Shown: positions 33,571 through 47,075 of the stretch, in pieces
Numbering within the stretch: position 1 is the stretch's first letter
Layout of the letters: each line of letters opens with the position of its first letter
Source of the DNA: Sipunculus nudus
Taxonomy: Eukaryota; Annelida; Sipuncula; Golfingiida; Sipunculidae
Length of the DNA: 64,000 nucleotides
NCBI GenBank assembly: GCA_026874595.1
Contig: CM049311.1
Coordinates: forward strand, 58,471,953 to 58,535,952
Direction of reading: 5' to 3'
Translations under genes and position numbers: made by a program
The notes under the pieces: generated by a model
What the model was told of the DNA's origin: nothing
The model's database searches: none
The model's input: only the letters and a program-made list of their open reading frames with translations

Positions 33571-34427
33571 TCTAGGGGAACATTACATCTTATGTTTAAA
33601 AACCTTATACCTAATTGTAATAAATTTAAATGCATCACACTGACAATAAAAGAAAGATATGTTTATAAAAATGTTGTCCGAACTTTTAACTACCATCCAA
33701 CTGCGAGTCATCCCCCCCCCCATCCTTGAAGATAAATTGACCCCCCACTATAAGCCTTGAAGATGGGTATGTTCACGTCAGGGAGATTACATAGGGACGT
33801 CAGGTTTACAGCTGGTGCAGGCTTTATGGAGGCCCCTGCTGATTTACGTGCCTAGGCCGCCTGCTGACATGCTGTGGTCTGCTGCCGACATGTTGTGCCC
33901 ATGGGCATGACTGCGGCATCCGATATAAAGGAACACAACACCCTGTCAGGTCAATACAACCTGTTCCGTCAAGGCCTGTGCTCAACCCCTTTGACATCGG
34001 CCAGACAAACTTGTTTGTACAGGCATGTTACATGAAATATTAATAAATATTTCACATTGGTACAGTATTTTTTTAATGACGTTCCATGAAAAGAGAAATT
34101 CAAGACAAATTCGAAGGCCTGCATAAATATTTATATTTATCGCTTTAAAAGTCTTACAGCTCAGTGCTGAACGTTTTGTGGAATTTTCGAAATTCAATAT
34201 TAATAATGTGATAATTTTTTTTTTTTTTAATTTTCAGGGTAATATAATTCTTACACATGCCATCAAATAATTTAAGTTTCTCAACAAGCAAATAGATAAT
34301 CTGGTGTTAGGTCAAAGGCGAGGTAGTTAAAAGCCGTGACATGGCTCAAATTAGCATGACCATGAATGACAATGGGGAAATTAATTTTAGGTAGACAGGG
34401 GTTTAATTGAACATGAGCTTGACACGT
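33571..34427. other. Unannotated stretch with a GC-rich part
   Basis: About 33770-33990 is GC-rich and includes GATATAAAGG, a TATA-like word, but no gene follows that I can recognise. Confidence 0.3.
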
Positions 34428-35540
34428 GTGAAATGAACATGAAGTAGGCGTGTGAAATGAACATGAGGAAGGCGTGTGAAATGAACATGAGGTAGGCGTG
34501 AAGAATGAACATGAAGTAGGCGTGTGAAATGAACATGAGGTAGGCGTGTGAATAAACATGAGGTAGGCGTGTGAAATGAACATGAGGTAGGCGTGAGAAA
34601 TGAACATGAGGTAGGCGTGTGATGAAAAAGAAGTAGGCGTGTGAAATGAACATGAGTTATGCGTGTGAAATGAACATGAGGTAAGCATGTGAAATGAACA
34701 TGAGGTAGTTATGTGAAATGAACATGAAGTAGGCGTGTTAAATGATCATGAGGTAGGCGTGAGAAATGAACATGAGGTAAGCGTGTGAAATGAACATGAG
34801 ATAGGCGTGTGAAATGAACATGAGGTAGACGTGAAGAATGAACATGAGGTAGGCATGTGAAATGAACATGAGGTAGGCGTGTGAAATGAACATGAGGTAG
34901 GCGTGTGAAATGAACATGAGGTAGGCGTGAGAAATGAACATGAGGTAGTCGTGAGAAATGAACATGAGGTAGGCATGTGAAATGAACATGAGGTAGGCGT
35001 GAGAAATGAACAAGAGGTAGGCGTGTGAAATAAACATGAGGTAGGCGTGAGAAATGAACATGAGGTAGGCGTGAGAAATGAACATTAGGTAGGGCGTGTG
35101 AAATGAACATGAAGTAGGCGTGTGAAATGAACATGAGGTAGGCGTGTGAAATGAACATGAGGTAGCCGTGTGAAATGAACTTTACTTACTTTTTGTTTAG
35201 GTAGGCGTGTGAAATGAACATGCGACTGGCGTGTGAAATGATCATGAGGATGACGTGTGAAAATAATAATAATCAACATGATGATGGCGTTGAAAGGAAC
35301 ATGAGGATGACGTGTGGAATTAATAATAAACATGCGGCTGACGTGTGAAATGACCTTGAGGGTGACGTCGAAATGAACATGAGTATATGACGTGTAGAAT
35401 GAGGATGACGTGTGAAATGAACTTGAGGATGACGTTGAAATGAACATGAGTATATGACGTGTGGAATGAGTATGACGTGTAAAATGAACTTGAGGATGAC
35501 GTTGAAATGAACACGAGCATGAGGATGAAATGTTAACGAG
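34428..35540. repeat. 24-bp minisatellite with a divergent right part
   Basis: About 30 units of the form GAAATGAACATGAGGTAGGC plus GTGT run from 34428 to 35230. From 35230 to 35540 the unit changes to a longer GATGACGTGTGAAATGAAC type of about 66 bases. All His/Phe/Ser-rich frames here are translations of the repeat. Confidence 0.92.
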
Positions 35541-36798
35541 TTTGGAATACATACAGTAACCAAATTATTTTGACGTTACTATATATTATTAATTAAGATG
35601 AAATGTATACGGTTTAAGGAAAACACAACAATCTGCCGTCAAACCAATTTCCACCTAGCTTTCCTCAAATAAGGTATACCACTCCGGGAAATGCACCTTA
35701 TACTTGTATTATGGATTTTAACAGTTTTAAAAACTGTCGGCCTTTTTGGCAAATGATGTACTATTGACGGCATCGGGTTTTACTCTGTGGCTTGATCTGC
35801 CACGTGACAAGGGTCAGACAGACAAACACCAAGTTCGCTGCTCAAGGCTTCTGGCTTCAATGAATCTCTTACGCCACTGAAGTGAAATACTCACTAAGTA
35901 ATTTCCTATTTGAGTAGAGCAACCAAACAGGGTTCGCTAGGTCGCTATTTATTTCCTGGAAGTGCAGTAAAACCATTGACCGGCCTGCTTGGTCATAATA
36001 ACAACCCGGGTCTGTAAAATCTTTGTTTCGTACATTTTCTGTAAACTTATATTAATGGGGGACAACTGGTGCTGACACCGGCTTCAGGGGTGTTCACTAA
36101 ATCAGCAATCACAAAGATGTAGTCCAAGTTCTTTACATAGTTGCGACTTGTGAATGGAGCACTACACATTCCTAAGAACGAGTGAATGGTGAGAAATAGC
36201 GTGTCTCACAACAAACTACATGTATCACGAAATTGTCAAGACGTGAACAGTAACGAATACCATGATGTCATGTATGAGTTTATGTTTTTGGGGAAGGCGG
36301 TTGTGTAAAGATTGTTTTTTTAGTTTTTACATGGGGTTGACATGCTCAGTATCAGATGTTCAGTGTTTGAACCTGAAATTGCCCAAAATGAAAAAAAAAG
36401 TAAAAAAAAAATGATTTATGTAAAATAATATACAAGTTCGCCTTTGTATGAGTTAACCATGATGATGACAAAATAAAGGAAGACAAGACTGAAATCACGA
36501 AGGGTGTCCAAGGTGAAATTTCTGTCTTTCTGATGTTTAATGCTACGCGAGGGTATACACATGTACAAACAAGTCTCCCCTAACATGATCTATATAAATA
36601 AACGTATACATATCTCCCTGTATACCTGCCCACTCACTCGCCTCGGCCATGCAGCACTCAATATTTACAGAAAACTGTAACAAGCACAACATGGCCAGCA
36701 TCTGAAGGTGTTTTCATAACAGCAGTATATGCCAAGTCATCCTCTGAGTTAGTTATAGAATGGTATACTATATAAACCGTAATGAATAATATGAGAGG
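35541..36798. other. Unannotated stretch
   Basis: Nothing recognised. Confidence 0.4.
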
Positions 36799-36895
36799 AT
36801 ATAATATAATATAATATAATATACTTTGGTATAATCATGATCATAATATAATATAATTTAATATGATATAATTCAATATAACATAATATAATATC
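36799..36895. repeat. (TATAA)n-like simple repeat
   Basis: ATAATATAAT type repeats in two runs separated by ACTTTGGTATAATCATGATC. Confidence 0.85.
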
Positions 36896-37114
36896 ATGTA
36901 GAACTTTAGAGGCAAAGTCAAAGCATTAATTCTATATCTATGCCGTACAACGTGGAAATTGCACCAGGTGAGTTTAAGTGCTTTATAACATTTTACAGTT
37001 ATAATAATACTAAATAGTTTCTGTAGAATATAGGGCTTCAAGACATTTTGAAATCTTCACATAATCCATCCACTTATATTCACTATATTTCAGTGTTATG
37101 TATGTTTATATATA

Positions 37115-37298
37115 CCACGAAACCTCGTTGTGTCGAAGTCGAAGGGACCCTCAGAAAACTTCGACACATCCGGAGTTCGACACAAGCAGGCTTTATTTGG
37201 TAATAATTTAACCAGAGTTGTCCGGAATATCGAGTATGTAACTTCGACATAAGCGGGGTATTCGACTTAAGCGATTTCGACACAACGAGGTTTCACTG
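37115..37298. mobile_element. pogo/Tigger-like MITE, 184 bp
   Basis: Terminal inverted repeats are CCACGAAACCTCGTTGTGTC at left and, reversed, CAGTGAAACCTCGTTGTGTC at right, flanked by TA on both sides. The CAGTGAAACCTCG form and TA target are typical of pogo/Tigger elements of the Tc1/mariner group. It is nonautonomous. Confidence 0.8.
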
Positions 37299-40200
37299 TA
37301 ATTACTGTCGTTTCCATAGTATCCCTGTTTCGAGCAGGTATCTGATAACCATATATTAATACCGAAACCACCTGCCATTCTACTCTATGTTCAAAACTGT
37401 ATTGCATACGTAAAACATTATACATTTATTAACATAATTTTTTCCGAGATCTATCTTTCTGAGCCATTATGTTTTTCAGTTACCACTTATGGAGTGGTTT
37501 GGTGGTCTGTCTCCATCCTCTATATATAGTGATAATTGAAGTATTTTCTCCATCTAACCGTCTTTGTACGAGTCAGTCAGGACAAAAAAAAATTATTGCC
37601 CTAGACCATTCATGCTATTTCTGTTCAGTTGTTAACCCCTTCGAAACCATGATTTATTCTGACATGATGTCTACCTGTTATCGTTTGAGGGGCTAATTAT
37701 CAGTGTTATCGATTTCATTAAAAAATGCCAAAAGACTTCCAAATGTAGGGGGGGGGGAGTGGCGAACATTATGAAGGGTTGGACCCCCCCCCCCCCCCAC
37801 ACACACACATACCTCCTCCAAAATAGTAAGTATACCGTGGAGCCAGGTCATGGCCAGTAAAGGCACATTCTAAATCGGCGAAATCTGCATATCAGTGTCA
37901 AGCTGCAGAATGATTTTTATTCTTTTATATAACATGATTCTGCTAAATACATGCATGTATTTAAAGGGGAGGGGCATTGAGCAAGCATCCGAGAGGTTAT
38001 CAAAGGTTAAGGCCGTTATGTTTTATAGTTAAGTGTATCAATCTTACCATAAAATAAGGATTTAGGCGTGGGCGTGGCCCAAAAAATGTTATTTCACTCT
38101 AAACTTTGACGATACACATGCTCTCTCCGCAGATAGATTCTCGCCTGGACGCTTTTCTCGGAGTACTTATCCAACCCTGACATATTTATTTCACCCATGC
38201 AGTTTCTCGAAATCGTTCATGGGAGCTGCCAATTTGGGCACACACTTAATCCTGGAAGAAAAGTTGGGTATACCGCTAGATAGTATAATTTATCAGTTGT
38301 ATCGTGTTCTTTATTCATTCTCATAAAATGCAAAGTGAAGAAGGGCCATTTCTCGAAAATGTTTGCCTGCAGGCAGCTTGTAATCCACTTAATGAACTAA
38401 AGTCATCCATCCATTATTTTTTTTCTTGTTGTTGTAATCATGATGCAATCAGAGGAACGGATCACACTTTAATCTACACACAAACATTAACATACACACA
38501 CATACAGATAAAATTTAACTTAGCTTTCATGGTTATTGAAGCAAACTCTGCTTTAACATCAACCTTTTCGGATGCATACTGTTAATAATATATAAATACA
38601 TATACCAACTACTTGATAAATTTCTCCTTACATTTATTGGGTATTTGACTATCGATCTAGGGTCATTATATTCCTCATCTTCTTTATCTCTGCATCCTCA
38701 ACCAGAACATAGAGGTTGGAGCTAGTCATCTACAGTGTGCATGATCTATAGAGACTTCTTACCTAAACTTAATTAGAGGTTAAGATAAGCGTGACTACGA
38801 AGTATACAAGTCAATCAGCTTTGTTGAATTAGTCACTTCTAAACAAGCTGACTCAGAAGCGCGAAATCGGTGTTAACAGATATAGAGTTTTCACGTGATT
38901 CCTGCCACAGATTCAGTTAAACAACTCAGAGCTGGTAGTAAGCCAAATTCTCTGAACAAACAACGTATTTTAAAGCTTACCTAATGCAGCCTCAGAGATA
39001 GACCTGGTGTACACCACAACTCCAACCTTGTACATAGAGGCCTCCGCCCCGAGAAATTGGCCGTATCTGTGGGTTCACAGATTTACCCTGATTTGTAATA
39101 TATGTTTATCGCCTGCAAAGCTCAGTGTGAAATGTCTCCCTGGCAACTAGGGATGACCGGTGGCACAGCTGCCCCTCAGACTCCCAGAGATAGGCGCGCT
39201 GATGCACGGCCTGGAAACAAGATAGTGATGCGGGGCAGTTAACTCCGCGCCCGCGACCTGTTCGAACCAGTCCGGCCAGATGGAACTGACTGGATCTGGA
39301 GATACCAGCACGTCACGCGGACACGTGCGGGTGTGCCGGACACATGAGAGTTTATTAGGGATATGTGGTTGGCTTTATTTTCTGGGGTTATATTTTTCGC
39401 GATAACAACTTCTTCAGTTTTTGAGTGGATTCTATTTTCGCGTTTTGCTATAGAGTAACTTTGTGCAAAATATTTAATATGCGTTTTAAAAAAAAATTGT
39501 GGTTGAAAATCTTATTAATTATGCTGACAAAGTATAGATAAGATACGTCTCAGTTTGTATTTTATCTACACATTATGTAAAATATGTTTCATTTTAAAGC
39601 CTTTTATGGCATATTTGTCCCATCCAGTTTGGGATTCCACTAATTCAATTAGGAAAAGTGTCATTTAGATATGTAAACTAGGTCCAGTTGTTTGATAAGT
39701 TGCATCATGCCGGAATCGGACCATTGGCAGTGTATGAACGACAGGGTCACTCACACACTGACTGTCGTAAATTAAACCATATATGCTATGGAAGCTCAGT
39801 TGAATAAATCATAATAATATGTACCAAAAAGCGATCATATATAAAATCCGGAATTGCCATGTTATCTATATCAACAGGTAAAATAATAAAATTGTACAAT
39901 CTTGGAAAACCAAAATTGCTTTGAGCACCTGCGAAGACATCCATTCCTAGTTATACGAAAGTATAGATATCGGGAGTTGTCTAGATAAACCCAATTTTTA
40001 TCCATCTAAACAGATGCAGAGGCTGTGAGTGGTACAAAGGTCAAGTCACGTTATCCATAGATCCCTGAATCTCCACTCAGGGGGCGTGACCCTCGGATCC
40101 TGGGTTTTGTTAGTACCAAATGGGAAGCGACAACGACTCTCTATTCGTCAAAATCCGCGCGGTCTGAGACAGGCCATGGCCGCTCCCGTGCTACCAAGTC

Positions 40201-40969
40201 ATAATAGTCTGGCGTTTTTGTATCGCAAATGTTGATATTATTAGCTTATGTTCGGGTTAATGGTGTGCTGTTCTCCCTCAACCCTTACATACTTGTACAT
40301 GACATTTGTTTCTTGTTAATACTGTTCTGAATATTATTCATACGAATCATACTACCCACAACCTGTATTTACGCTAACTGAATAACCTACGGTAATTTTA
40401 CTTCATAAATACACGTTTCTTTACTTCCGATGATCACTTCATATTTTTTTCTATCAAAGGATCATTATTTGAACGGCGTTAAGATTAAGAATGTATGTAT
40501 AATTATCAGCATTACAGTTTTAACTGACAGTGTTTTATGATACATGTATATATCTATACTGATACACCACAGGCGCATGAATAATTGTTGGTACAAATTT
40601 GGGCTTAAACAGTTTTCAATCAACTATATAAACCATTCCTACCCTTTTCTAAGCGCTAAACCAGTAAATAATGCATGTCAGTTACTTGTTTATATAAATA
40701 TACACAAGGCTGGCATCTTCATTTGCAACCGGTTTGTATCCATTAATTGGTACATTCATGGTAGGCCCGCACATAATATTTTGTCATCTTCTGATAGACT
40801 TTAAACAAGAAATATATAGACTGGTACCCAGCACAATTGAAAGAGCCTGCAATGCCTTACAAGGTGCTGGGAGACGAATATTTAATGTCAGACGTCACTT
40901 TGTAAAAGTAACATGTATAACATGTATGCATCAGTGATCGTGGTAATATATGTTACAGTAAATGTGTGA
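37299..40969. other. Unannotated 3.7-kb stretch
   Basis: No gene found. G and C runs with a CA repeat lie at 37746-37809. A GC- and CpG-richer island at about 39040-39350 stands out and could be a promoter or conserved element. Confidence 0.35.
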
Positions 40970-41000
40970 AATAAGTAAATACAGGTATTTCCTAAACCTT

Positions 41001-41053
41001 TCAGTAAATACACGAATTTCCTAATTAACTTAGGAACTTCACGTATTTACTGA
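41001..41053. repeat. 53-bp imperfect palindrome
   Basis: Arms TCAGTAAATAC...TTCCTAA and their complement pair with about four mismatches. Related half-copies (GTATTTCCTAAA, ATTTACTGATAT) flank it from 40976 to 41120, so it is probably part of a short inverted-repeat element. Confidence 0.75.
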
Positions 41054-41758
41054 AATTCTAGAAAATATGTGTATTTCCTAAATTTTTTGACCAGGAATTT
41101 CATGTATTTACTGATATAAAAAGAACAGACAAAATGACAACAGTATATGAATCCACTGCATATTTTTTCACTTTTAATCATAAGAATTCCGACCACCAGG
41201 ACCCTAAAATATGTTTCTTCATCAATATAATATATGCTGAACATAGTTTTGGACTATCGTGGCCTTACTTTCATGATCAGTATAACTATGCTGAGCACAA
41301 GAAGTCTTTACTTTATTGTATATGTATCATCATCAATATACCTCTATAAATTGAAGATCTGTTATTATGTATTTGCATTTATCATCTTGATCAATTAACT
41401 ATACTGAGCACTAGTTGTCCTTACGTAACTGTCTATGTATCATCAATATATCAATATAAGCATATATAATCGGAACACGTTGGAGATGTGCGACAAGACA
41501 TCTGGCGAGTGCGTGAGACTGGTAAAGCATTTAACTACACCTTAGCGAGAAAGCACTGTGTATTGAATAGAGGAACCAGCCTGTTTATATGTGTAAAGAT
41601 GTTTGTGTCTTCTTATTAGTGGGGGAACTCCAGCTGACGAAGATGCACTGCATGGATGTATAGGACCGCAAAACAGAATTTTCATTTTTTAAGATAATTA
41701 GGCCATAAAGTTATTCCTGTATTTGCGACATTTGAAATGGTGAATGGAAAAAAACTAT

Positions 41759-41796
<38 letters not shown>

Positions 41797-42544
41797 TCCA
41801 TTTTTTCACAGCGTTTAAATAACATCTAAGTTCAGCATAATACATTTTTCATTTTGCTTGTAGTGAATTAAATCAAAATTGGATTATAAATATCAAAATA
41901 AGCCCACCTTGCACTTGCAGACAATGAATTTTACTCCATGAAGAACGTATCAGGTTTTTGATGTAGAGAACTTCACGATGTTGTTACAGGACTGTGATTT
42001 CTGTAATAGCACAATGAAACAACACCCGGTTAGCTGCCCGAACATGGGGTCAAAGGTAATAGGTCCAGTTGTATCATGATTGTAAATATTTCCGTCAGTA
42101 AGGTGTCAAGTCACAGTGTCGTAACAGTGGCAAAGTTATGTTAGTTTAAGCGGTCATTACAACATCAATCCCATGCAGAACACTGGCCGTGAAGTCGTGA
42201 GAACTACGTGTTAAGAATACTAAGTGAAATCACCACTCTCAATAGGCATTTAAACATGGCCGGATGGATCTTACACAGACCCATGATTGTATAGTAAACA
42301 ACGGGCACTATATTTTCTGAGGTTCGGGCCTGTTATTGCACTTGTTATTGCACTCCAGGGTAATTCAATTTTGATATAAAAGCTGTAGTATCTGAATAAC
42401 TAATGAATTAATTGCCATGATACTTTCCATGCATATTGATCATGTAGTATTCTATCAATTCCATGAAGACTAGTGACATTCATTTAAGGCATTTTTTTCT
42501 CTATTTATGAAACCTTCAGATGAAACAATCCAGCTGTTAACAGG
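41054..42544. other. Unannotated stretch with an (AT)n tract
   Basis: Holds an (AT)n run at 41761-41794 and imperfect repeats of ATACTGAGCAC/TGTATCATCATCAATAT at 41225-41455. No gene recognised. Confidence 0.4.
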
Positions 42545-43280
42545 ACAACGTCTCAATGTACATCCAGAGAGGCTCTTTTCAAATCTCTTTGACCTATAAT
42601 TAGGTCATGGTGACCTATATTCTGCAAACGACGAGCCGATAACATGATATGAGCACTTTAATTGTGTCAATTTGGCCTAGAATCATCAAAATAACATACG
42701 ATCATATCCTGGGCTAATCTCCATGGATACCTGAAATTAGGTCATAGAGACCTATAGACTGAGCAATGGCCAAAAGTATAATTTTGAGCACCCTAAAGTC
42801 AGACAGTGCAAAAATTATTTCGGCTAGCCCTGGAGTCTTTCAATGTAATATCCAATAAAGTCTTGTGTAAATCTCCATTGAAACTTGAAATTAGGTCGAG
42901 GTAAACTATATTCTGCGAGCTACCTTCCAAAACATTGCATGGTAGTCAGACAGGGCACAAAAGTTTAATGTTAGACCTATTACCTTGTAAAATGACATCC
43001 ATGCAGGAATTAAATTTAATGTTGGACCTTGAACTCTGTAAATTACATACAGAATCGTCCTGAGATTAGGTCATGATGACCCATATTCTGTGAGCTACAA
43101 GCAAAAACCCTAATTCTGAGCACCCAGAAAGTTAGACAGGGCGCAGGTCTTAACTGTTGGATCTAGAAACGTCTTTCTTAATGTTAAAGGAGGTCATTGT
43201 AAAGTTTCGTACGATATCTAAAATAAGGTCACTGGAACATATGTTCTGCAAAATTTGTGAAAAAAAACATTATTTGAGCA
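42545..43280. repeat. Degenerate ~150-bp tandem array with palindromic AGGTCA sites
   Basis: Five diverged units each contain (A/T)TTAGGTCAnnnTGACCTATA followed by TTCTGC-like words, at about 42602, 42739, 42893, 43068 and 43226. The first, AGGTCATGGTGACCT (42602-42616), is a perfect palindrome. The words GGATACCTGAAATTAGGTCA match the 16369 repeat in reverse, so the array derives from that family. Confidence 0.6.
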
Positions 43281-44469
43281 CCCTATAAGACAGATTTGTA
43301 CGATTTGTTTTGTTAGACCTAGAAGCTTATTATTTGATAAAGATCAGGGGAGTGTCCTGTATAAAACGATCCTTGAAAATCTGAAATAATGTCTGCCTTT
43401 TAGTCAGACGGGCATAATTGTAGCATTCGGATGTACAAAGATCTAACTTAGCATGTAAGGAGTCCATGGTGAAAACTTCAAGGAAACCCTAAATAGAAGG
43501 TTCCTTACCCACCAGATCATAACACCTATATTATTAATACATGCGTGTTAAATTCAGCTGAGCGTTATGACTCATTAGCCATTTGCGCCATTATCCTTTC
43601 GCCACCAGCGCTTGCCATCACGGGTTAACGTCTAATATGGGAGAACAACTTACTATCGATGCCTAACACCTATTCAATTTGCTGCAATTTAGGTATGAAT
43701 TCTTTCTGAATATTCGAGTCGCTCTTTGGCTCTAGAGTCAGTAAAATGTTTCATCCACAAAACATGTACAGCTTATATAAACAGCTCAGTGCTGCAGAAT
43801 GAACATAAAATTCTACTAGCGGTATATATATGTACCCATTTTTTTATGTGCGCCCTGAGACATCCGAGTTCAAGAATGTACGCAAAATGGCAGCCCCAAT
43901 GAACGGTTTCGAGAAACTTGGATACAATTAACCTATCAGATACCTCACAGGCATCACGGAAGTACTATCTATCTGTGAGAATCTGTCTGAGAGAGCTTGT
44001 CGGCAAGATAACGTGAATCGCCTAAGTTTATAGTGGAAAACTTTTTTGGGGGCCATGCCCTATTCAGATTATAGTATAATTTATGTGCAAAATGAATATA
44101 CACTTTACATACTTATATTTAACATCACATAGGTCACAGCTTTCATCCAGAAAGAAATGTACGTCCAGGTGATCGTAGAGTTTATATATGCATAATAAAT
44201 GTTTATTAATTAAATAATACTTCATCTCTGTTGGCAAAATGTCATCAAAGCAAATATGCGAATCACTAAATGTTGTTTTCGTATATCTTTGGTAAGTCTT
44301 TGATGAGAAAATCTATCAACACATCCGTATTAGCCCCCTTGATGTAGCAGGCTGTAAATAATAACTAGGGACCCATTGGGCCCGACCCTCAGCAGGAGAG
44401 GTCAATGGGCTTTTTTAATATATAGGTCCTGTGTTAAGTTAAAAGCCAATCTGTCTACTCACACTGGAG
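43281..44469. other. Unannotated stretch
   Basis: Nothing recognised. Confidence 0.4.
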
Positions 44470-45010
44470 TTTTCATCTATAAACTAATTTGTGAATGGAT
44501 GTGCCCTGTGACCTTCATCTTTATCCTAGTGACCCCAAAATGAAAAGGAACCGTCTCCTTTTTGCTATAGTGCGCCACGTTGAAGATGGAAGATTTGAGA
44601 TTAGAAGTTTGGCTTAAAATGCATTCACAATCTTTTAAAGAAGTGGGTCCTGTGACCTTGACCTTTGGCCTCATGACCCAAATTTAAAAGGGTTCTTACA
44701 TTATTAGTGGGTCATATATAAGTCAAGATTGTCAATTCAAACTGGAGTTATCATTTGAAACATATATATGCGGACGGATGGCCCCTGTGATCTTGATTTA
44801 TTTACCAAGTGACCCCAAAATCAAAATGAAACTACCCTTCTTGGCAGGTGCACCACATGTGGAAGACGGAAGGTTTGCGCTGAAAGGTTTGGCTTAAATT
44901 GCATCCACAATAAGTCTAAATATATTCGTCCTGTGACCTTGGCCTTTGGCCTCATGACCTCTTGCGTCAGAGGTGGGCAAAGTCAAGTTTGAAATCCAAG
45001 GTAAATCTAT
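44470..45010 (+). repeat. Fragment of a DR1-family element
   Basis: Contains two units with CCTGTGACCTTGACCTTTGG and the AAAATGCATTCACAATCTTT context, without the family ends. It directly precedes element D. Confidence 0.6.
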
Positions 45011-45018
45011 ATTGGAAC

Positions 45019-46448
45019 TAGAATTTTCTGGTATTGATGATGCCGTAGTATCCCGAGACATATAAATCATTCCCCCTTCTAAAAAGACACCCTTCTTCTG
45101 AAGAATAAATTGACACATGACAGGGCCAAGGTCACAAATGTTTGAACTTGTCCGACAGCTTGATTGAGTTTGTTGTGTCAAATTTGAAGGGAACAAATGC
45201 AGTACTTCAAAATTATTGGGTTGACCAAAATTCTGTTTCCAAAGATTTGAGGACAGATAGCCCCTGTCACATTGACCTTTGACCTTATGACCCAAAAATT
45301 GACAGGAATCTTTACCCATTGGCAGGTTATCTATATTTGCAAGAGGGAAAGTTTTGGATGAAAAGTATTGCTTAAAATGCATCCACAATCTTTGAAAGAT
45401 GTGGCTCTTGTGACCTTGACCTTTGACCTCATGACCCCAAAATCAATAGGATTCTTGCTTTATTGATGGGCCATATATAATTCAAGTTTGAAACCCATAT
45501 ATCAATCCAAGCTGGAGTTATCATGAGGAAATGGATTTTTGGAAAGATGGTTCCTGTGAACTTCACCTTAGACTCTGTAACGCCAAAACTGATATGGGTC
45601 TTCCTCTATCGGTATGTGAGCTATACATTGAAGGTGAAAGATCTGGGATGAAAAGCTTGCTTAAAATGCATCCACAGGCTTTTCAAAGATGTGTGTCCTG
45701 TGACCTTGACCTTTGACTTCATGACCCCAAAATCAATAGAGGTATTTCTTGTCAAGTTTGAAATCCATTTAATAATAGTAGCTGGAATTATCATCTAAGA
45801 ACCTAATTTTTGGACAGATGGCTCGTGTGACCTTTACCTTTGATCTTGACCTCAAATTGATAGGGGTCTACCTCTAATGGCAGGTGAACTATATGTGCAA
45901 GATGAAAGGTCTGAGATGAAAAGCACAATCTTTTCAAAGATGTGTCCTGTGACCTTGACATTTGACCTCATGACTCCAAAATCAATTGGGGTCTTGCATG
46001 CTTTTTCAATGGGACATATATAAGTAAAGTTTGAAATCCATACATCAATAAAATCTGGAGTTATCATCCGGAAACTAATTTTTTGACAATTATGGAGGTA
46101 TTAAAAAGCGTAAAATCAAGAAAAGGATAAAAGGTGGCGCCACCAGTTCCTGCACATCACAAGACTATCCAAGATCTTCGGTCACCTTGATTTTTGGACC
46201 AATCCATGCTGGCTTTCTTGAGATATTTAAGAATTTGTGTTATTTTCAGCAAAAAATGAACCTATTCAAGGTCAAGGTCACTCTTCTAGCAAAGGTCATG
46301 ACCACATTTTAAACAGGCTTCGTCCTCTTACCTATATCTATACATATGTAAAGTTTAATAAAGATATGTGAAATATTTTTGCGGCGGCGGCGGCGGCGGC
46401 GGGACCGTCATGAAACCATAATATCTCGACTTCGCTGGGAATACAATA
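45019..46448 (+). mobile_element. DR1-family element D
   Basis: Left end TAGAATTTTCTGGTATTG then GTATCCCGAGACA; right end a (GGC)n run at about 46381, then ATATCTCGACTTCGCTGGGA. A perfect TGACCTTTGACCT is at 45417-45429; GGTGGCGCCACC lies at about 46133. The 164-residue minus-strand frame at 44894-45388 crosses the element boundary and looks like chance. Confidence 0.65.
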
Positions 46449-46734
46449 AACATCAGGAAACAAATCTGGCTGACATAACAGCACTGAAAGACGATCTTAC
46501 GAACAGACGGACGGACAGTCTATTAATATAGGGCATCAGCTTATTCAAGCAGTTCCCTTCTAAACAACACAAGGTTTCTGTTGCGAATCTGATAGTATCA
46601 ATTTAATTTGGCAGTCCAAAAATACAGGAACACCAGTCTTCAAGAACTGGTTTCAGGACACTTGATAAAACCCGTTTAAAAACTTGCATAATTGCTGTCA
46701 TTTGATGGTCTCAAAAACAGAATTCGTATAAAAC

Positions 46735-47075
46735 ATCGTTAAAATTCAGGTAGCGCCATTAATTTTCGGGAACTGACAAAAATAGTCATGGTCAATTTTC
46801 AAGGTAAGTTTCTTGGAATTCATGCATTAATTTATCAAGTTACTGGCGGTTTTGTATTAAATTGTAATTATTCTCTGGGGTACTTAAAAGCCCCATAGCT
46901 CAGCCGATAAAGGTAGCACTGACCTTATTTCATTTAGAAGATTCTAGGTCCAGTGGTTACGATTTGTGCCCTGCTAATGGACGGCCGGACACCCGGATTG
47001 CCGGACGGACGATTGACAAAGCGCCATACCTATACACCAGTTGACTTTCAGTCAGCTGAACTGGTAAAAACAAGC
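46735..47075 (+). repeat. AGCTGAGCTAAAA-ended dispersed repeat, copy 3
   Basis: Contains AAAATAGTCATGGTCAATTT, CCCCATAGCTC, CGGACGG and ends GTCAGCTGAACTGG, parallel to 16220-16545. Confidence 0.65.

Noticed and set aside
34281-35552. Several His/Phe/Ser-rich repeat proteins
   Set aside because: All are frames of the 24-base minisatellite.
44894-45388. 164-residue minus-strand frame
   Set aside because: It lies across repeat fragment and element D and consists of repeat-derived sequence without a domain.
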